Program-made: the position numbers and the translations under genes
NCBI RefSeq assembly: GCF_017795885.1
Contig: NZ_CP059297.1
Location: 1,369,001-1,433,000, forward strand
Direction of reading: 5' to 3'
DNA from: Brevundimonas sp. AJA228-03
GTDB lineage: Bacteria; Pseudomonadota; Alphaproteobacteria; Caulobacterales; Caulobacteraceae
Length of the DNA: 64,000 nt
The notes under the pieces: model-generated
Database searches by the model: none
Seen by the model: the letters and a program-made list of their open reading frames with translations, nothing else
What the model was told of the DNA's origin: nothing
Part shown: positions 53,526-60,945 of the stretch, piece after piece
Layout of the letters: each line of letters starts with the position of its first letter
How positions within the stretch are numbered: position 1 is the stretch's first letter

Positions 53526-54161
53526 ATGATGAATAAAGTATCCACCGATCGCGCATCCGTTTCCATCACGTTCGCGCTGGCATTTGCGCTTGGAACAAGC
53601 GGCCTGTTTGGCGGCCTCGCCAACAGTGCGAAAGCCCAGTCCCGCCCACCGGTCAGCAGTGGGGCCAGCGGGGGTGCCAACCCCGGCAATGCCAGCGGTG
53701 GAAGCGGCTACAATCCGGGTGGAAGCGGAAACAGCGGCGGCGGCTATAATCCGGGCAACAACAGCGGTGGAAGCGGATACAATCCCGGCAACAACAGCGG
53801 TGGAAGCGGATACAACCCCGGCAACAACAGCGGTGGAAGCGGATACAACCCGGGCGGAGGCTACAACCCCGGTTCCGTCAACGGCAGCGGTTACAATCCT
53901 GGATATCATACGGATCACTCTTTGATTGCGTATCGAGATGCAGACTTCCGCGGTGCCTCCGTTCGATTTGAGGATGAAGTCCAGAATCTCCGCAGTTCAG
54001 GCTTCAATGACGAGATCAGTTCGATTCAGTTTAGGGGGGTCTGGATGGTTTGCAGCGATGCCTACTTCCGCGGTCGCTGCAGGACGTTCCGAAATGACAT
54101 TCGAAATCTCCGGGGTCTGGGTCTCAATGATCAGATCTCTTCGATAAGGCCGGTTCGCTGA
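53526..54161 (+). CDS. Secreted protein with Gly/Asn-rich repeats and a beta/gamma-crystallin domain
   Basis: A 211-residue protein. A signal peptide spans about residues 1-38 (TFALAFALGTSGLFGGLANSAKAQ). Next is a low-complexity linker with at least three exact copies of an 11-residue unit, GSGYNPGNNSG, plus variants. The C-terminal 85 residues contain two beta/gamma-crystallin Greek-key motifs: IAYRDADFRGASVRFEDEV then GFNDEISSIQF, and VCSDAYFRGRCRTFRNDI then GLNDQISSI. Such domains often bind calcium in microbes. It is expected outside the cytoplasm. The gene sits in a lower-GC patch and codon use is more A/T-rich than its neighbours. Confidence 0.85.
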   Translation: MMNKVSTDRASVSITFALAFALGTSGLFGGLANSAKAQSRPPVSSGASGGANPGNASGGSGYNPGGSGNSGGGYNPGNNSGGSGYNPGNNSGGSGYNPGNNSGGSGYNPGGGYNPGSVNGSGYNPGYHTDHSLIAYRDADFRGASVRFEDEVQNLRSSGFNDEISSIQFRGVWMVCSDAYFRGRCRTFRNDIRNLRGLGLNDQISSIRPVR

Positions 54162-54327
54162 TTGGTTAATCGTCTTGAATGAAGCGGATTGGCCCCGTTA
54201 TCTGACGGGCTTCCATAGACTGGATTCCAACATCAATCCGACTTCATGCGAGGCACCGAACAGGCGTGATGGTGTCGTAATTGCGTACTGATTGACGTTT
54301 CATCTGCTGCTGAAGGTGCTCCCGAGC

Positions 54328-54747
54328 ATGGGTATTCTGGCTGAAATGTCGAAAGCCGAGGCGGCAGGGCTTTGGAGCGGCCTCCTGATAATATTGCTCG
54401 GTCTGCTTGCTTTCCGCGTGACATGGCTACGGCTCAAGACCAGTGCCGAGGCTGAAACCGGCACGGGTTCGCAGTTCGATCTGGCCTCCCAGGTGCTGTC
54501 CAACGCGACGGAATACATTCCAGTCAGCGTCGGCGCCCTGATCCTTGTCTACCATCTTGAACTGCCCGTGATGGCGATTCACGGCCTGGGCGCAGCGTTT
54601 TTGGCTGGCCGTGTGGTTCAAGCGGCTGGACTGAGCAAACCCGAAACGCCTGCGATCATGTTCGCCGGCATGGCTCTTACGTTTCTGGCGATTTTTGCGG
54701 CCGGCGGTATGCTGGTCCTGAACGCACTGCTCCCGGTCGTTTTGTAG
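54328..54747 (+). CDS. MAPEG-family membrane protein
   Basis: A 139-residue protein with about four hydrophobic helices. The core SQVLSNATEYIPVSVGALILVYHLELP and IHGLGAAFLAGRVVQAAGLSKP fits the MAPEG group (membrane-associated proteins in eicosanoid and glutathione metabolism), where bacterial members are small membrane proteins of mostly unknown role, some with glutathione S-transferase activity. An upstream TTG at 54292 would add 12 residues; the ATG is preferred. It is isolated from the next gene by 134 bp. Confidence 0.72.
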   Translation: MGILAEMSKAEAAGLWSGLLIILLGLLAFRVTWLRLKTSAEAETGTGSQFDLASQVLSNATEYIPVSVGALILVYHLELPVMAIHGLGAAFLAGRVVQAAGLSKPETPAIMFAGMALTFLAIFAAGGMLVLNALLPVVL

Positions 54748-54881
54748 AAGAGGGATGGTCTGCACTCGTCCCGGCGTGAGCTCGCCAGTGTGACGGCCCG
54801 GCACCGCTACCTCTCGACGCAAGGCCTTCGGAATGGTCATCTGGCCGGGTCTTGCGCTCCTGACGCGGCGGAACCCCGGTC

Positions 54882-55733
54882 ATGATCTCCCGCCTGCCGC
54901 TCGAAACCCGGGGCCGTCGCTGGCTCGACGGTCTGCAGTCCCGCGCTGACCGAGCCGCATGGTCACGCTTCGCCTTTGCCTTTCTGATGTTCGGGATCAA
55001 GCAGGCGTATGCGTGCCTGTTCGGCGGCCTGATGCTGGCCCTGATCCTGCTGACCTTCCTGCTGTGGCCGGATGACAGTCCGGTCTCGCGCTATGATTTC
55101 CTGGTCGTCGGGGCGGTCATCATCCAGATCGCGATGCTGGTCCTGAGGCTGGAGAGCTGGGCCGAGGCGCGGGTGATCCTGCTGTTCCATATCGCGGGCA
55201 CGATCATGGAGCTGTTCAAGACGGCGCACGGGTCGTGGATCTATCCGGAGGATTCTGTGCTGCGGATCGGGGCGGTGCCGCTGTTCTCGGGGTTCATGTA
55301 TGCGGCGGTGGGGTCCTATATCGCGCGGGTGCAGCGGATCTTTCACATCCGGGTGCGGGGCTATCCGCCGATATGGACGACCTGGGCGCTGGCGCTGGCG
55401 ATCTATGTCAACTTCTTCGCCCACCACTGGCTGCCGGACATCCGGATCGCCCTGTTCGTGGCCACGGCCCTGCTGTTCGGGCGAGGATGGTTCTGGTTCA
55501 CGGCCAACCGGACGCGGCTGAGGATGCCGCTGTTGCTCGGCTATTTCCTGGTCGCCCTGTTTATCTGGTTCGCGGAGAATCTGGGGACCTTCGGGCGGGC
55601 CTGGGCCTATCCGGGGCAGGAGGCGGGGTGGGAGATGGTGTCGGTGTCCAAGCTGGGGGCCTGGTTCCTGTTGATGATCATATCGGTGGTGATGGTGTCG
55701 CTGGTCCACCGGCCGGAAGAGGAACCACGATGA
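54882..55733 (+). CDS. DUF817 family membrane protein
   Basis: A 283-residue inner-membrane protein with about eight helices. Segments such as FLMFGIKQAYACLFGGLMLALIL, EARVILLFHIAGTIMELFKTAHGSW, YPEDSVLRIGAVPLFSGFMYAAVGSYIAR and FAENLGTFGRAWAYPGQE are typical of DUF817, whose function is unknown. The stop overlaps the next start by 4 bases (ATGA), so the methyltransferase is probably translated with it. Confidence 0.88.
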   Translation: MISRLPLETRGRRWLDGLQSRADRAAWSRFAFAFLMFGIKQAYACLFGGLMLALILLTFLLWPDDSPVSRYDFLVVGAVIIQIAMLVLRLESWAEARVILLFHIAGTIMELFKTAHGSWIYPEDSVLRIGAVPLFSGFMYAAVGSYIARVQRIFHIRVRGYPPIWTTWALALAIYVNFFAHHWLPDIRIALFVATALLFGRGWFWFTANRTRLRMPLLLGYFLVALFIWFAENLGTFGRAWAYPGQEAGWEMVSVSKLGAWFLLMIISVVMVSLVHRPEEEPR

Positions 55734-56467
55734 GCGACGGGTGGCAGGATTCGGCCGACGCCTGGGTGGCGTCCCAGGGCGAAGAGGGTGACTTCGGGCG
55801 GCGCTGGGTCATGGATGCACCGATGCTGGAGCGGGTGCGGATGCGGCCTTACGCCAGCGCGCTGGACGTCGGGTGCGGCGAGGGGCGGTTCTGCCGGATG
55901 CTGAAGGCGGAAGGGGTGGCGGCGGTGGGAATCGACCCGACCGTGGCCCTGATCGACCATGCGCGGCGGCTGGATCCGGAGGGCGACTACCGCGTCGAGG
56001 CGGCCGGGGCCCTGGGGTTCGAGGACGGGCGGTTCGATCTTGTGGTCAGTTATCTGTCGTTGATCGATATCCCGGACGTGCGCGCCGCCATCGCGGAGAT
56101 GGCGCGGGTGCTGGCCCCCGGCGGACGGCTGCTGATCGCCAATCTGGCGGGGTACAATTCGGCGGCCGATGCGAACGATCTGGGGTGGGTGACCCTGCCG
56201 GACGGGCGGCGGGCCCATGCGATGGATCGTTATCTGGAGGAAAAGGCGGGCTGGATCGCCTGGAAGGGCATCCGCATCCGGAACTGGCACCGGCCGCTGA
56301 GCACCTACATGACCCTGTTGCTGGAGCAGGGGCTGACCCTGACCCATTTCGCCGAGCCGCGCGCGGACGCAGGGGGCGACCCGGTTCGCGCGGCCCACTA
56401 CGATCGCGCGCCCTGGTTCATGCTGATGGAGTGGGCAAAGCCGCCCGTCAGCTCTGGGTCAGGCTGA
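55730..56467 (+). CDS. SAM-dependent methyltransferase, class I
   Basis: A 245-residue enzyme. The SAM-binding motif I is ALDVGCGEGRFCRML near residue 43, followed by acidic VGIDPTVALIDHAR, motif IV FDLVVSYLSLIDIPDV and VLAPGGRLLIANLAG. Substrate is not obvious; small-molecule methyltransferases of this type are common. Starts at ATG overlapping the DUF817 stop, so the pair is coupled. The end overlaps the convergent VOC gene by about 20 bp. Confidence 0.85.
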   Translation: MSDGWQDSADAWVASQGEEGDFGRRWVMDAPMLERVRMRPYASALDVGCGEGRFCRMLKAEGVAAVGIDPTVALIDHARRLDPEGDYRVEAAGALGFEDGRFDLVVSYLSLIDIPDVRAAIAEMARVLAPGGRLLIANLAGYNSAADANDLGWVTLPDGRRAHAMDRYLEEKAGWIAWKGIRIRNWHRPLSTYMTLLLEQGLTLTHFAEPRADAGGDPVRAAHYDRAPWFMLMEWAKPPVSSGSG

Positions 56468-56828
56468 GCACATTGCCGTCGGGGTCGGCGAAGAAGGCGA
56501 CCTTCGCAATGCCGTCGGGGGCGGTCCAGATGCCCGCCTCGTCCTGCCCCATGCCGGGGTAGAGGATCATGGAAACGCCCTTGCCCGTCAGGTCGGCTAC
56601 AGTGGTGGCGATGTCGGCGACCTGCCAGCCGAGGACCGGATGCGGAGCGGCGGCATGATCGGGGACATGGGTGATCCGCAGGCTCGCGCCGTTCAGGTCG
56701 AACACGGCGGCGAACCCGTCGTCGGTCAAGAACCGCAGGCCGAGGGTGTCACGGTAGAAGGCGTCGGACGCGGCACGGTCGCGCGTCAGGACGAAGGTGA
56801 TGGCGGTGGCGGATGAGGGCAGGCTCAT
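56448..56828 (-). CDS. VOC-family protein (glyoxalase-like)
   Basis: A 126-residue single VOC domain: ATAITFVLTRDRAASDAFYRDTLGLRFL at the start, HPVLGWQVADIATTVADLTGKGV near residue 62, and FFADPDGNVLSLTQS at the end with the Asp-Pro-Asp-Gly strand. It could bind a metal for glyoxalase- or dioxygenase-like chemistry, or bind a ligand. Overlaps the methyltransferase gene tail in the opposite direction. Distinct in sequence from the VOC protein at 20.4 kb. Confidence 0.83.
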   Translation of the reverse strand: MSLPSSATAITFVLTRDRAASDAFYRDTLGLRFLTDDGFAAVFDLNGASLRITHVPDHAAAPHPVLGWQVADIATTVADLTGKGVSMILYPGMGQDEAGIWTAPDGIAKVAFFADPDGNVLSLTQS

Positions 56829-56868
56829 GGATGGGGCTCCTGTTCCGGACGCCTCAGCATAACACCGT

Positions 56869-57477
56869 TCAGGGAAGATGTTGGGTGATCGCGCTCAGGT
56901 CCGGCCGCTCGCGCTCCAGCGGGGGTTCGGCCGCGGTGCCGATGTGGATGAAGCCGGCGACCTTCTCGCCCTCGCGCACGCCGAACAGGGGCAGGGCATC
57001 GGGGTCATAGCTGTACCAGTCGGTGATCCAGCTGGAGGAGAAGCCGAGCGCAGCCGCGGCGTGCTCCAGGTTCATGCAGACGGCGCCGGCGGACAGCTCC
57101 TGTTCCCACACGGGTTTGGAGGCCGGGGCGGCGGTGGAGACGACGAGGACGGTGGTCGGGGCGGCGGTCAGTTTGGCGAGGACGGCGACGGCCTTGCCGG
57201 GCAGGCCCTTCTCCACGGCCATCACCGCCAGCCGCTCGGCGATCGCGGCGCGGGTCTGGCGGCCGAGGACGACGAAGCGCCACGGAAACAGCTTGCCATG
57301 GTCGGGTGTGCGGGCCGCGAGGGTCAGCAGGGTGTCGATGTCGGCGGACGACGGGCCGGGGTCGGTCAGGGCCTGGGCCGGGGCGGACCGGCGGGTCGCC
57401 AGCCTTTCCAGCATCGCGGCCGAGCGGACGGGCGGGGGCAGGGGGGCACCGAGGGCGACGGGTCTGGGCAGGGACAT
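56869..57477 (-). CDS. Nitroreductase-family flavoprotein
   Basis: A 202-residue FMN-dependent oxidoreductase. The N-terminal RRSAPAQALTDPGPSSADIDTLLTLAARTPDHGKLFPWRFVVL carries the FMN phosphate-binding Arg-Arg-Ser and the PDHGK segment typical of the YdjA branch. The C-terminal ERERPDLSAITQHLP is typical too. It reduces nitro-aromatics or quinones using NAD(P)H; physiological substrate unknown. It diverges from the Nudix gene, with a 46-bp gap. Confidence 0.87.
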   Translation of the reverse strand: MSLPRPVALGAPLPPPVRSAAMLERLATRRSAPAQALTDPGPSSADIDTLLTLAARTPDHGKLFPWRFVVLGRQTRAAIAERLAVMAVEKGLPGKAVAVLAKLTAAPTTVLVVSTAAPASKPVWEQELSAGAVCMNLEHAAAALGFSSSWITDWYSYDPDALPLFGVREGEKVAGFIHIGTAAEPPLERERPDLSAITQHLP

Positions 57478-57523
57478 GGTCCCTAGCTAGGCGACGCCGG
57501 GGTTTCGCGCCATAGCTTGGCCC

Positions 57524-58171
57524 ATGAGCGATCACGATCCCCTCGGCGAGGACCGCCCCGTTCCGGCCTGGGCCGAGGGCTTGCCCGCGCCCGTGCCCTG
57601 GCAGGACCTGGGTCACCGGGTCGTGCACGAGACGCCCTGGATGACGGTGACCCAGCATGACGCCGTGGCCCCGACCGGGCGGCAGGTGGCCTATGGCGTG
57701 CTGCGCTTCCGGACTGTGGCGACGGGGGTGCTGCCGGTCCATGCCGACGGCACGGTCACCCTGGTCGGTCAGTCGCGGTTCGCGCGGGCCAACTATTCCT
57801 GGGAGATGCCGGAGGGCGGCGCGCCGTTCGACGAGGATCCACTGGCGGGCGCGATGCGCGAGCTGGCGGAGGAGGCGGGGCTGAAGGCCGGATCGTGGAA
57901 GCGGGCGCTGGCGATCGAGGTGTCGAACTCCATCACCGACGAGATCGGCCAGACCTGGATCGCCTGGGATCTGAGCCCCGTGCCGGTCGCTCCCGATCCG
58001 ACCGAGGTCATCACCATCGTGCGGGTGCCGTTCACCCAACTGCTGAAGGAGATCGAGCGCGGGGCGGTGCTGGATTCCTTCACGGTGGCGACGGCCTACC
58101 GCGCCTACCATATGGCACGCGAGGGCCTCCTGCCGGGCTGGCTGGCGCACGCCATGCTGACACGCGTATGA
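57524..58171 (+). CDS. Nudix hydrolase, probably ADP-ribose pyrophosphatase-like
   Basis: A 215-residue protein with a perfect Nudix box: GGAPFDEDPLAGAMRELAEEAGL near residue 105, including both catalytic glutamates. The upstream strand GTVTLVGQSRFARANYSWEMPEGG and the length fit ADP-ribose pyrophosphatase/NudF-like enzymes that hydrolyse ADP-ribose or sugar nucleotides. It reads in the same direction as cysE, only 7 bp downstream, so they may be cotranscribed. Confidence 0.85.
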   Translation: MSDHDPLGEDRPVPAWAEGLPAPVPWQDLGHRVVHETPWMTVTQHDAVAPTGRQVAYGVLRFRTVATGVLPVHADGTVTLVGQSRFARANYSWEMPEGGAPFDEDPLAGAMRELAEEAGLKAGSWKRALAIEVSNSITDEIGQTWIAWDLSPVPVAPDPTEVITIVRVPFTQLLKEIERGAVLDSFTVATAYRAYHMAREGLLPGWLAHAMLTRV

Positions 58172-58178
58172 TGAGGTC

Positions 58179-59012
58179 ATGGAGCCGGTGATGCACAAGC
58201 TGGAAGTGGTCGCGTCGCAGGACGGCCTCTGGAGCCAGTTGCGCGCTTCTGCCGACGAAGCGGCGCGGCGCGAACCCCATCTGGGGTCGCTGATGAATGC
58301 GACCATCCTGTCCCACACCGACCTGGCCAATGCGCTGAGTTTCCAGATCGCGCGCAAGATCGGTGACACCGAACTGGTGCCGATGAGCGTGCGCGAGGTC
58401 TGTGCCTTTGCCTTCTGGTCCGATCCGACGATCGTGGCGGCGGCCGAGGCGGATCTGCAGGCGGTGGCGGAGCGGGACCCGGCGATCAAGTCGCTGCTGC
58501 AGCCCTTCCTGTACTTCAAGGGATTCCAGGCGCTGCAGGCCTGGCGGGTGGCGCACTGGCTGTGGGGGCAGGGGCGCGAGACCCTGGCCTTCCATTTCCA
58601 GAGCCGCATCTCGGAGCTGTTCCAGGTCGACATCCATCCGGCGGCCAGGATCGGATCGGGCATCTTTCTCGATCACGGCACGGGCGTCGTCATCGGCGAG
58701 ACGGCAGTGGTCGGCGACGAGGTCTCCATGCTGCACGGCGTCACCCTGGGCGGGACCGGGGCCGAGCGCGGCGACCGCCACCCCAAGATCGGCAAGGGCG
58801 TCCTGCTGGGCGCGGGGGCCAAGGTGCTGGGTAATATCGTGGTCGGCGACTACGCCAAGATCGCGTCCGGATCGGTGGTCCTGAAGCCTGTTCCGGCGGG
58901 CTGCACGGTGGCCGGGGTGCCTGCAAGGCTGGTCAACTGCCCGACCGATGCCGCCCCGGCGCGAACCATGGATCATACCCTGGCCGACGTCGTTTATGAC
59001 TTCGTGATCTGA
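58179..59012 (+). CDS. cysE: Serine O-acetyltransferase
   Basis: Makes O-acetylserine from serine and acetyl-CoA, the first step in cysteine synthesis. The 277-residue protein has the helical N-terminal SATase domain (SLMNATILSHTDLANALSFQIARKIGD), then hexapeptide repeats DIHPAARIGSGIFLDHGTGVVIGETAVVGDEVSMLHGVTLGG (with catalytic Asp-His) and GDRHPKIGKGVLLGAGAKVLG. The C-terminus does not end in the classic Ile needed for tight O-acetylserine sulfhydrylase binding, though the last residue is Ile (VYDFVI). DUF3126 follows, as in other Caulobacterales. Confidence 0.95.
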   Translation: MEPVMHKLEVVASQDGLWSQLRASADEAARREPHLGSLMNATILSHTDLANALSFQIARKIGDTELVPMSVREVCAFAFWSDPTIVAAAEADLQAVAERDPAIKSLLQPFLYFKGFQALQAWRVAHWLWGQGRETLAFHFQSRISELFQVDIHPAARIGSGIFLDHGTGVVIGETAVVGDEVSMLHGVTLGGTGAERGDRHPKIGKGVLLGAGAKVLGNIVVGDYAKIASGSVVLKPVPAGCTVAGVPARLVNCPTDAAPARTMDHTLADVVYDFVI

Positions 59013-59083
59013 AGGCCGGGGTTTCCTTACGGGAGCCGCTTCTCTAGGGTCCGACGCTCAGTTCCAGACCCCCGAGGCCCGCC

Positions 59084-59296
59084 ATGAACGACGCTGACAT
59101 GAAGCGTATCGAGACCCACCTGAAGCGCACCTTCAATACGGGCGGGATCATCGTGAAGGCTCGCGCCAAGGTGAACGACTCGGCCGAGGTCTATGTCGGG
59201 GACGAGTTCATCGGCGTCGTCTTCGAGGACGAGGACGAGGACGGCAGCTTCATGTTCGAGATGGCGATCCTGGCCGAGGACCTGCCGGCCGCCTGA
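59084..59296 (+). CDS. DUF3126 family protein
   Basis: A 70-residue cytoplasmic protein: MKRIETHLKRTFNTGGIIVKAR, DSAEVYVGDEFIGVVFEDEDEDGS with an acidic run, and FMFEMAILAEDL. Matches the small DUF3126 family of alphaproteobacteria, which is usually next to cysE. Function unknown; coupling to cysteine synthesis is suggested only by gene order. It ends just before a bidirectional terminator. Confidence 0.9.
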   Translation: MNDADMKRIETHLKRTFNTGGIIVKARAKVNDSAEVYVGDEFIGVVFEDEDEDGSFMFEMAILAEDLPAA

Positions 59297-59320
59297 TCGG
59301 TCCGCCATTCGCCAGACATG

Positions 59321-59354
59321 GAAACGCCGGGCGGTCTGCACCACCCGGCGTTTC
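59321..59354. terminator. Bidirectional terminator between DUF3126 and the H1-like gene
   Basis: GAAACGCCGGG and CCCGGCGTTTC form an 11-bp perfect stem around a 12-base loop, followed by CGCATTTC on the plus strand and TTTCCATG on the other. It sits between two convergent genes and should serve both. No long T-run, so strength is moderate. Confidence 0.8.
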
Positions 59355-59369
59355 GCATTTCGGTATGGA

Positions 59370-59957
59370 TCAGCGCTTGCCGAAGATCACGTCGGCCAGC
59401 GTGTCGAAGAAGCCCTTCTTCGGCTCCGGGGCCTTGGGCGCGGGCGGCGTCACCGGCGCGGCGGCGGTCGGGGCCGGCGTCACGGCAGGCTTGTTTGCGG
59501 GGGCCGATGCCGGTGCCACGGCGGGCTTGGCTGCGGTCGTTGCGGCCGGCTTGGCGGCGGGCGTCGGCGCAGCGGCCTTTGGAGCCGAGGTCTTCGGCGC
59601 GGCCTTGGCGGCGGGGGTCTTTGCGGCCGACTTCGGTGCGGCCTTGGCGGCGGCCTTCGGGGCCGGAGCCTTGGGAGCCGGGGCCGAGGTCTTCGCGGCC
59701 TTGGGCGCCGCAGCCTTGGCGGCCGGCTTGGTGGCGGGAGCCTTGGCAGCGGGTGTCTTTGCCGGTGCCTTGGGCGCCGGGGCCTTGGCGGCGGCGGTCT
59801 TCACCGCAGGGGCCTTGGCCGGCTTCGCGGCAGTCGTCTTGACCGGCGCGGTTGCCTTGGCGGCGGTAGCGGTTTTCGCGGCGCTCGACTTCGGTGCCGG
59901 TTTAGGCTTGGAAGCGGCGGACGCCTTGGGCGACGCAGTAGACGGTGACTTGGCCAT
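59370..59957 (-). CDS. Histone-H1-like Ala/Lys/Pro-rich protein
   Basis: A 195-residue protein made almost entirely of Ala, Lys, Pro with some Thr and Ser, arranged as PAAK / AAKAPAPK-type repeats, so it has a strong positive charge and no fold is expected. This composition matches bacterial histone H1-like (AlgP/PhaF-like) proteins that bind DNA or polymers. Unusually, the last 16 residues form a conserved-looking hydrophobic tail (GFFDTLADVIFGKR) that could anchor the protein to a partner. It converges with DUF3126 and diverges from prmA. Function inferred from composition only. Confidence 0.7.
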   Translation of the reverse strand: MAKSPSTASPKASAASKPKPAPKSSAAKTATAAKATAPVKTTAAKPAKAPAVKTAAAKAPAPKAPAKTPAAKAPATKPAAKAAAPKAAKTSAPAPKAPAPKAAAKAAPKSAAKTPAAKAAPKTSAPKAAAPTPAAKPAATTAAKPAVAPASAPANKPAVTPAPTAAAPVTPPAPKAPEPKKGFFDTLADVIFGKR

Positions 59958-60058
59958 GTATTCCCCGACCCCTCGGTTGGAACGAACGCGACCGGTGCGG
60001 GAGAGCACGGCCGCGAACTCAATAGTATCGATTCGCAATGATACCGGTGTTTGAATAA

Positions 60059-60928
60059 ATGTCCCATAACCCCGTGCAGATTATCGCTCGTGGCGCTCGC
60101 GCCGCCGCCGAGGCCGCGGCCGCGGACATCGATTCCGACGTCCTGCTGGAAGGCGCGACCTATTCCATCCTGGAGGAGGACGAGGACCGGGACGTCTGGC
60201 GCATCGACGCCTTCCCGACGTCCGATGAGGAAGTCGAGGCCCTGACCGCGCGCCTGGCCGGGCATCCGGGCGTGACGGTCAAGGTGGAGCCCCTGGCCGA
60301 TGCGGACTGGCTGGCCATGTCCCTGTCGGGCCTGCCGCCGGTGCGGGCGGGGCGGTTCTTCGTCTATGGCGCACACGATCAGGGCCGGGTGCCGCCCAAT
60401 GCCGTGAACCTGAAGATCGACGCGGGCGCGGCCTTCGGCACCGGGCACCACGGGACGACCGTCGGGTGTCTGGTCGCCTATGACGCACTGCTGAAGCGCG
60501 AGCGGTTCGAGAAGGTGCTGGACGTCGGGTGCGGCACGGGCGTGCTGGCGATCGCGGCGGCACGCACGGGGGCGGCCCTGGCGGTCGGCACCGACATCGA
60601 CGCGCCCTCGGTGCGGATCGCCAACGAGAATGCGAAGCTGAACCAGGCGCACGCCCGGTTCGTCCATGCCTCCGGTCTGAACGACATCAGGGTTCGGGCG
60701 GGCGCACCCTATGACCTGGTGTTCGCCAACATCCTGGCCCCGCCGCTGGTCGCCCTGTCGCAGGACATCAGGATGAGCCTGCGCATCGGCGGCGTGACGA
60801 TCCTGTCAGGCCTGTTGCGGACGCAGGAGCGGCGCGTGTCGGCGGCCTATCTGTCGCGCGGTTTCCGGCTGGAGCGCCGCATCCACCGCGACGCCTGGAG
60901 CGCCCTGGTGTTGAGGCGGATGGGCTGA
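60059..60928 (+). CDS. prmA: Ribosomal protein L11 methyltransferase
   Basis: A 289-residue SAM-dependent enzyme that trimethylates ribosomal protein L11. The N-terminal substrate-recognition domain is followed by the conserved linker [18 protein letters not shown] near residue 121. SAM motif I is [20 protein letters not shown] and the catalytic segment is [12 protein letters not shown]. The start is the ATG at 60059. It is followed 17 bp later by the aminopeptidase P gene. The gene lies on the opposite strand from the H1-like gene, about 100 bp apart. Confidence 0.94.
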   Translation: MSHNPVQIIARGARAAAEAAAADIDSDVLLEGATYSILEEDEDRDVWRIDAFPTSDEEVEALTARLAGHPGVTVKVEPLADADWLAMSLSGLPPVRAGRFFVYGAHDQGRVPPNAVNLKIDAGAAFGTGHHGTTVGCLVAYDALLKRERFEKVLDVGCGTGVLAIAAARTGAALAVGTDIDAPSVRIANENAKLNQAHARFVHASGLNDIRVRAGAPYDLVFANILAPPLVALSQDIRMSLRIGGVTILSGLLRTQERRVSAAYLSRGFRLERRIHRDAWSALVLRRMG

Positions 60929-60945
60929 CGGCGTATCGACAGGTC

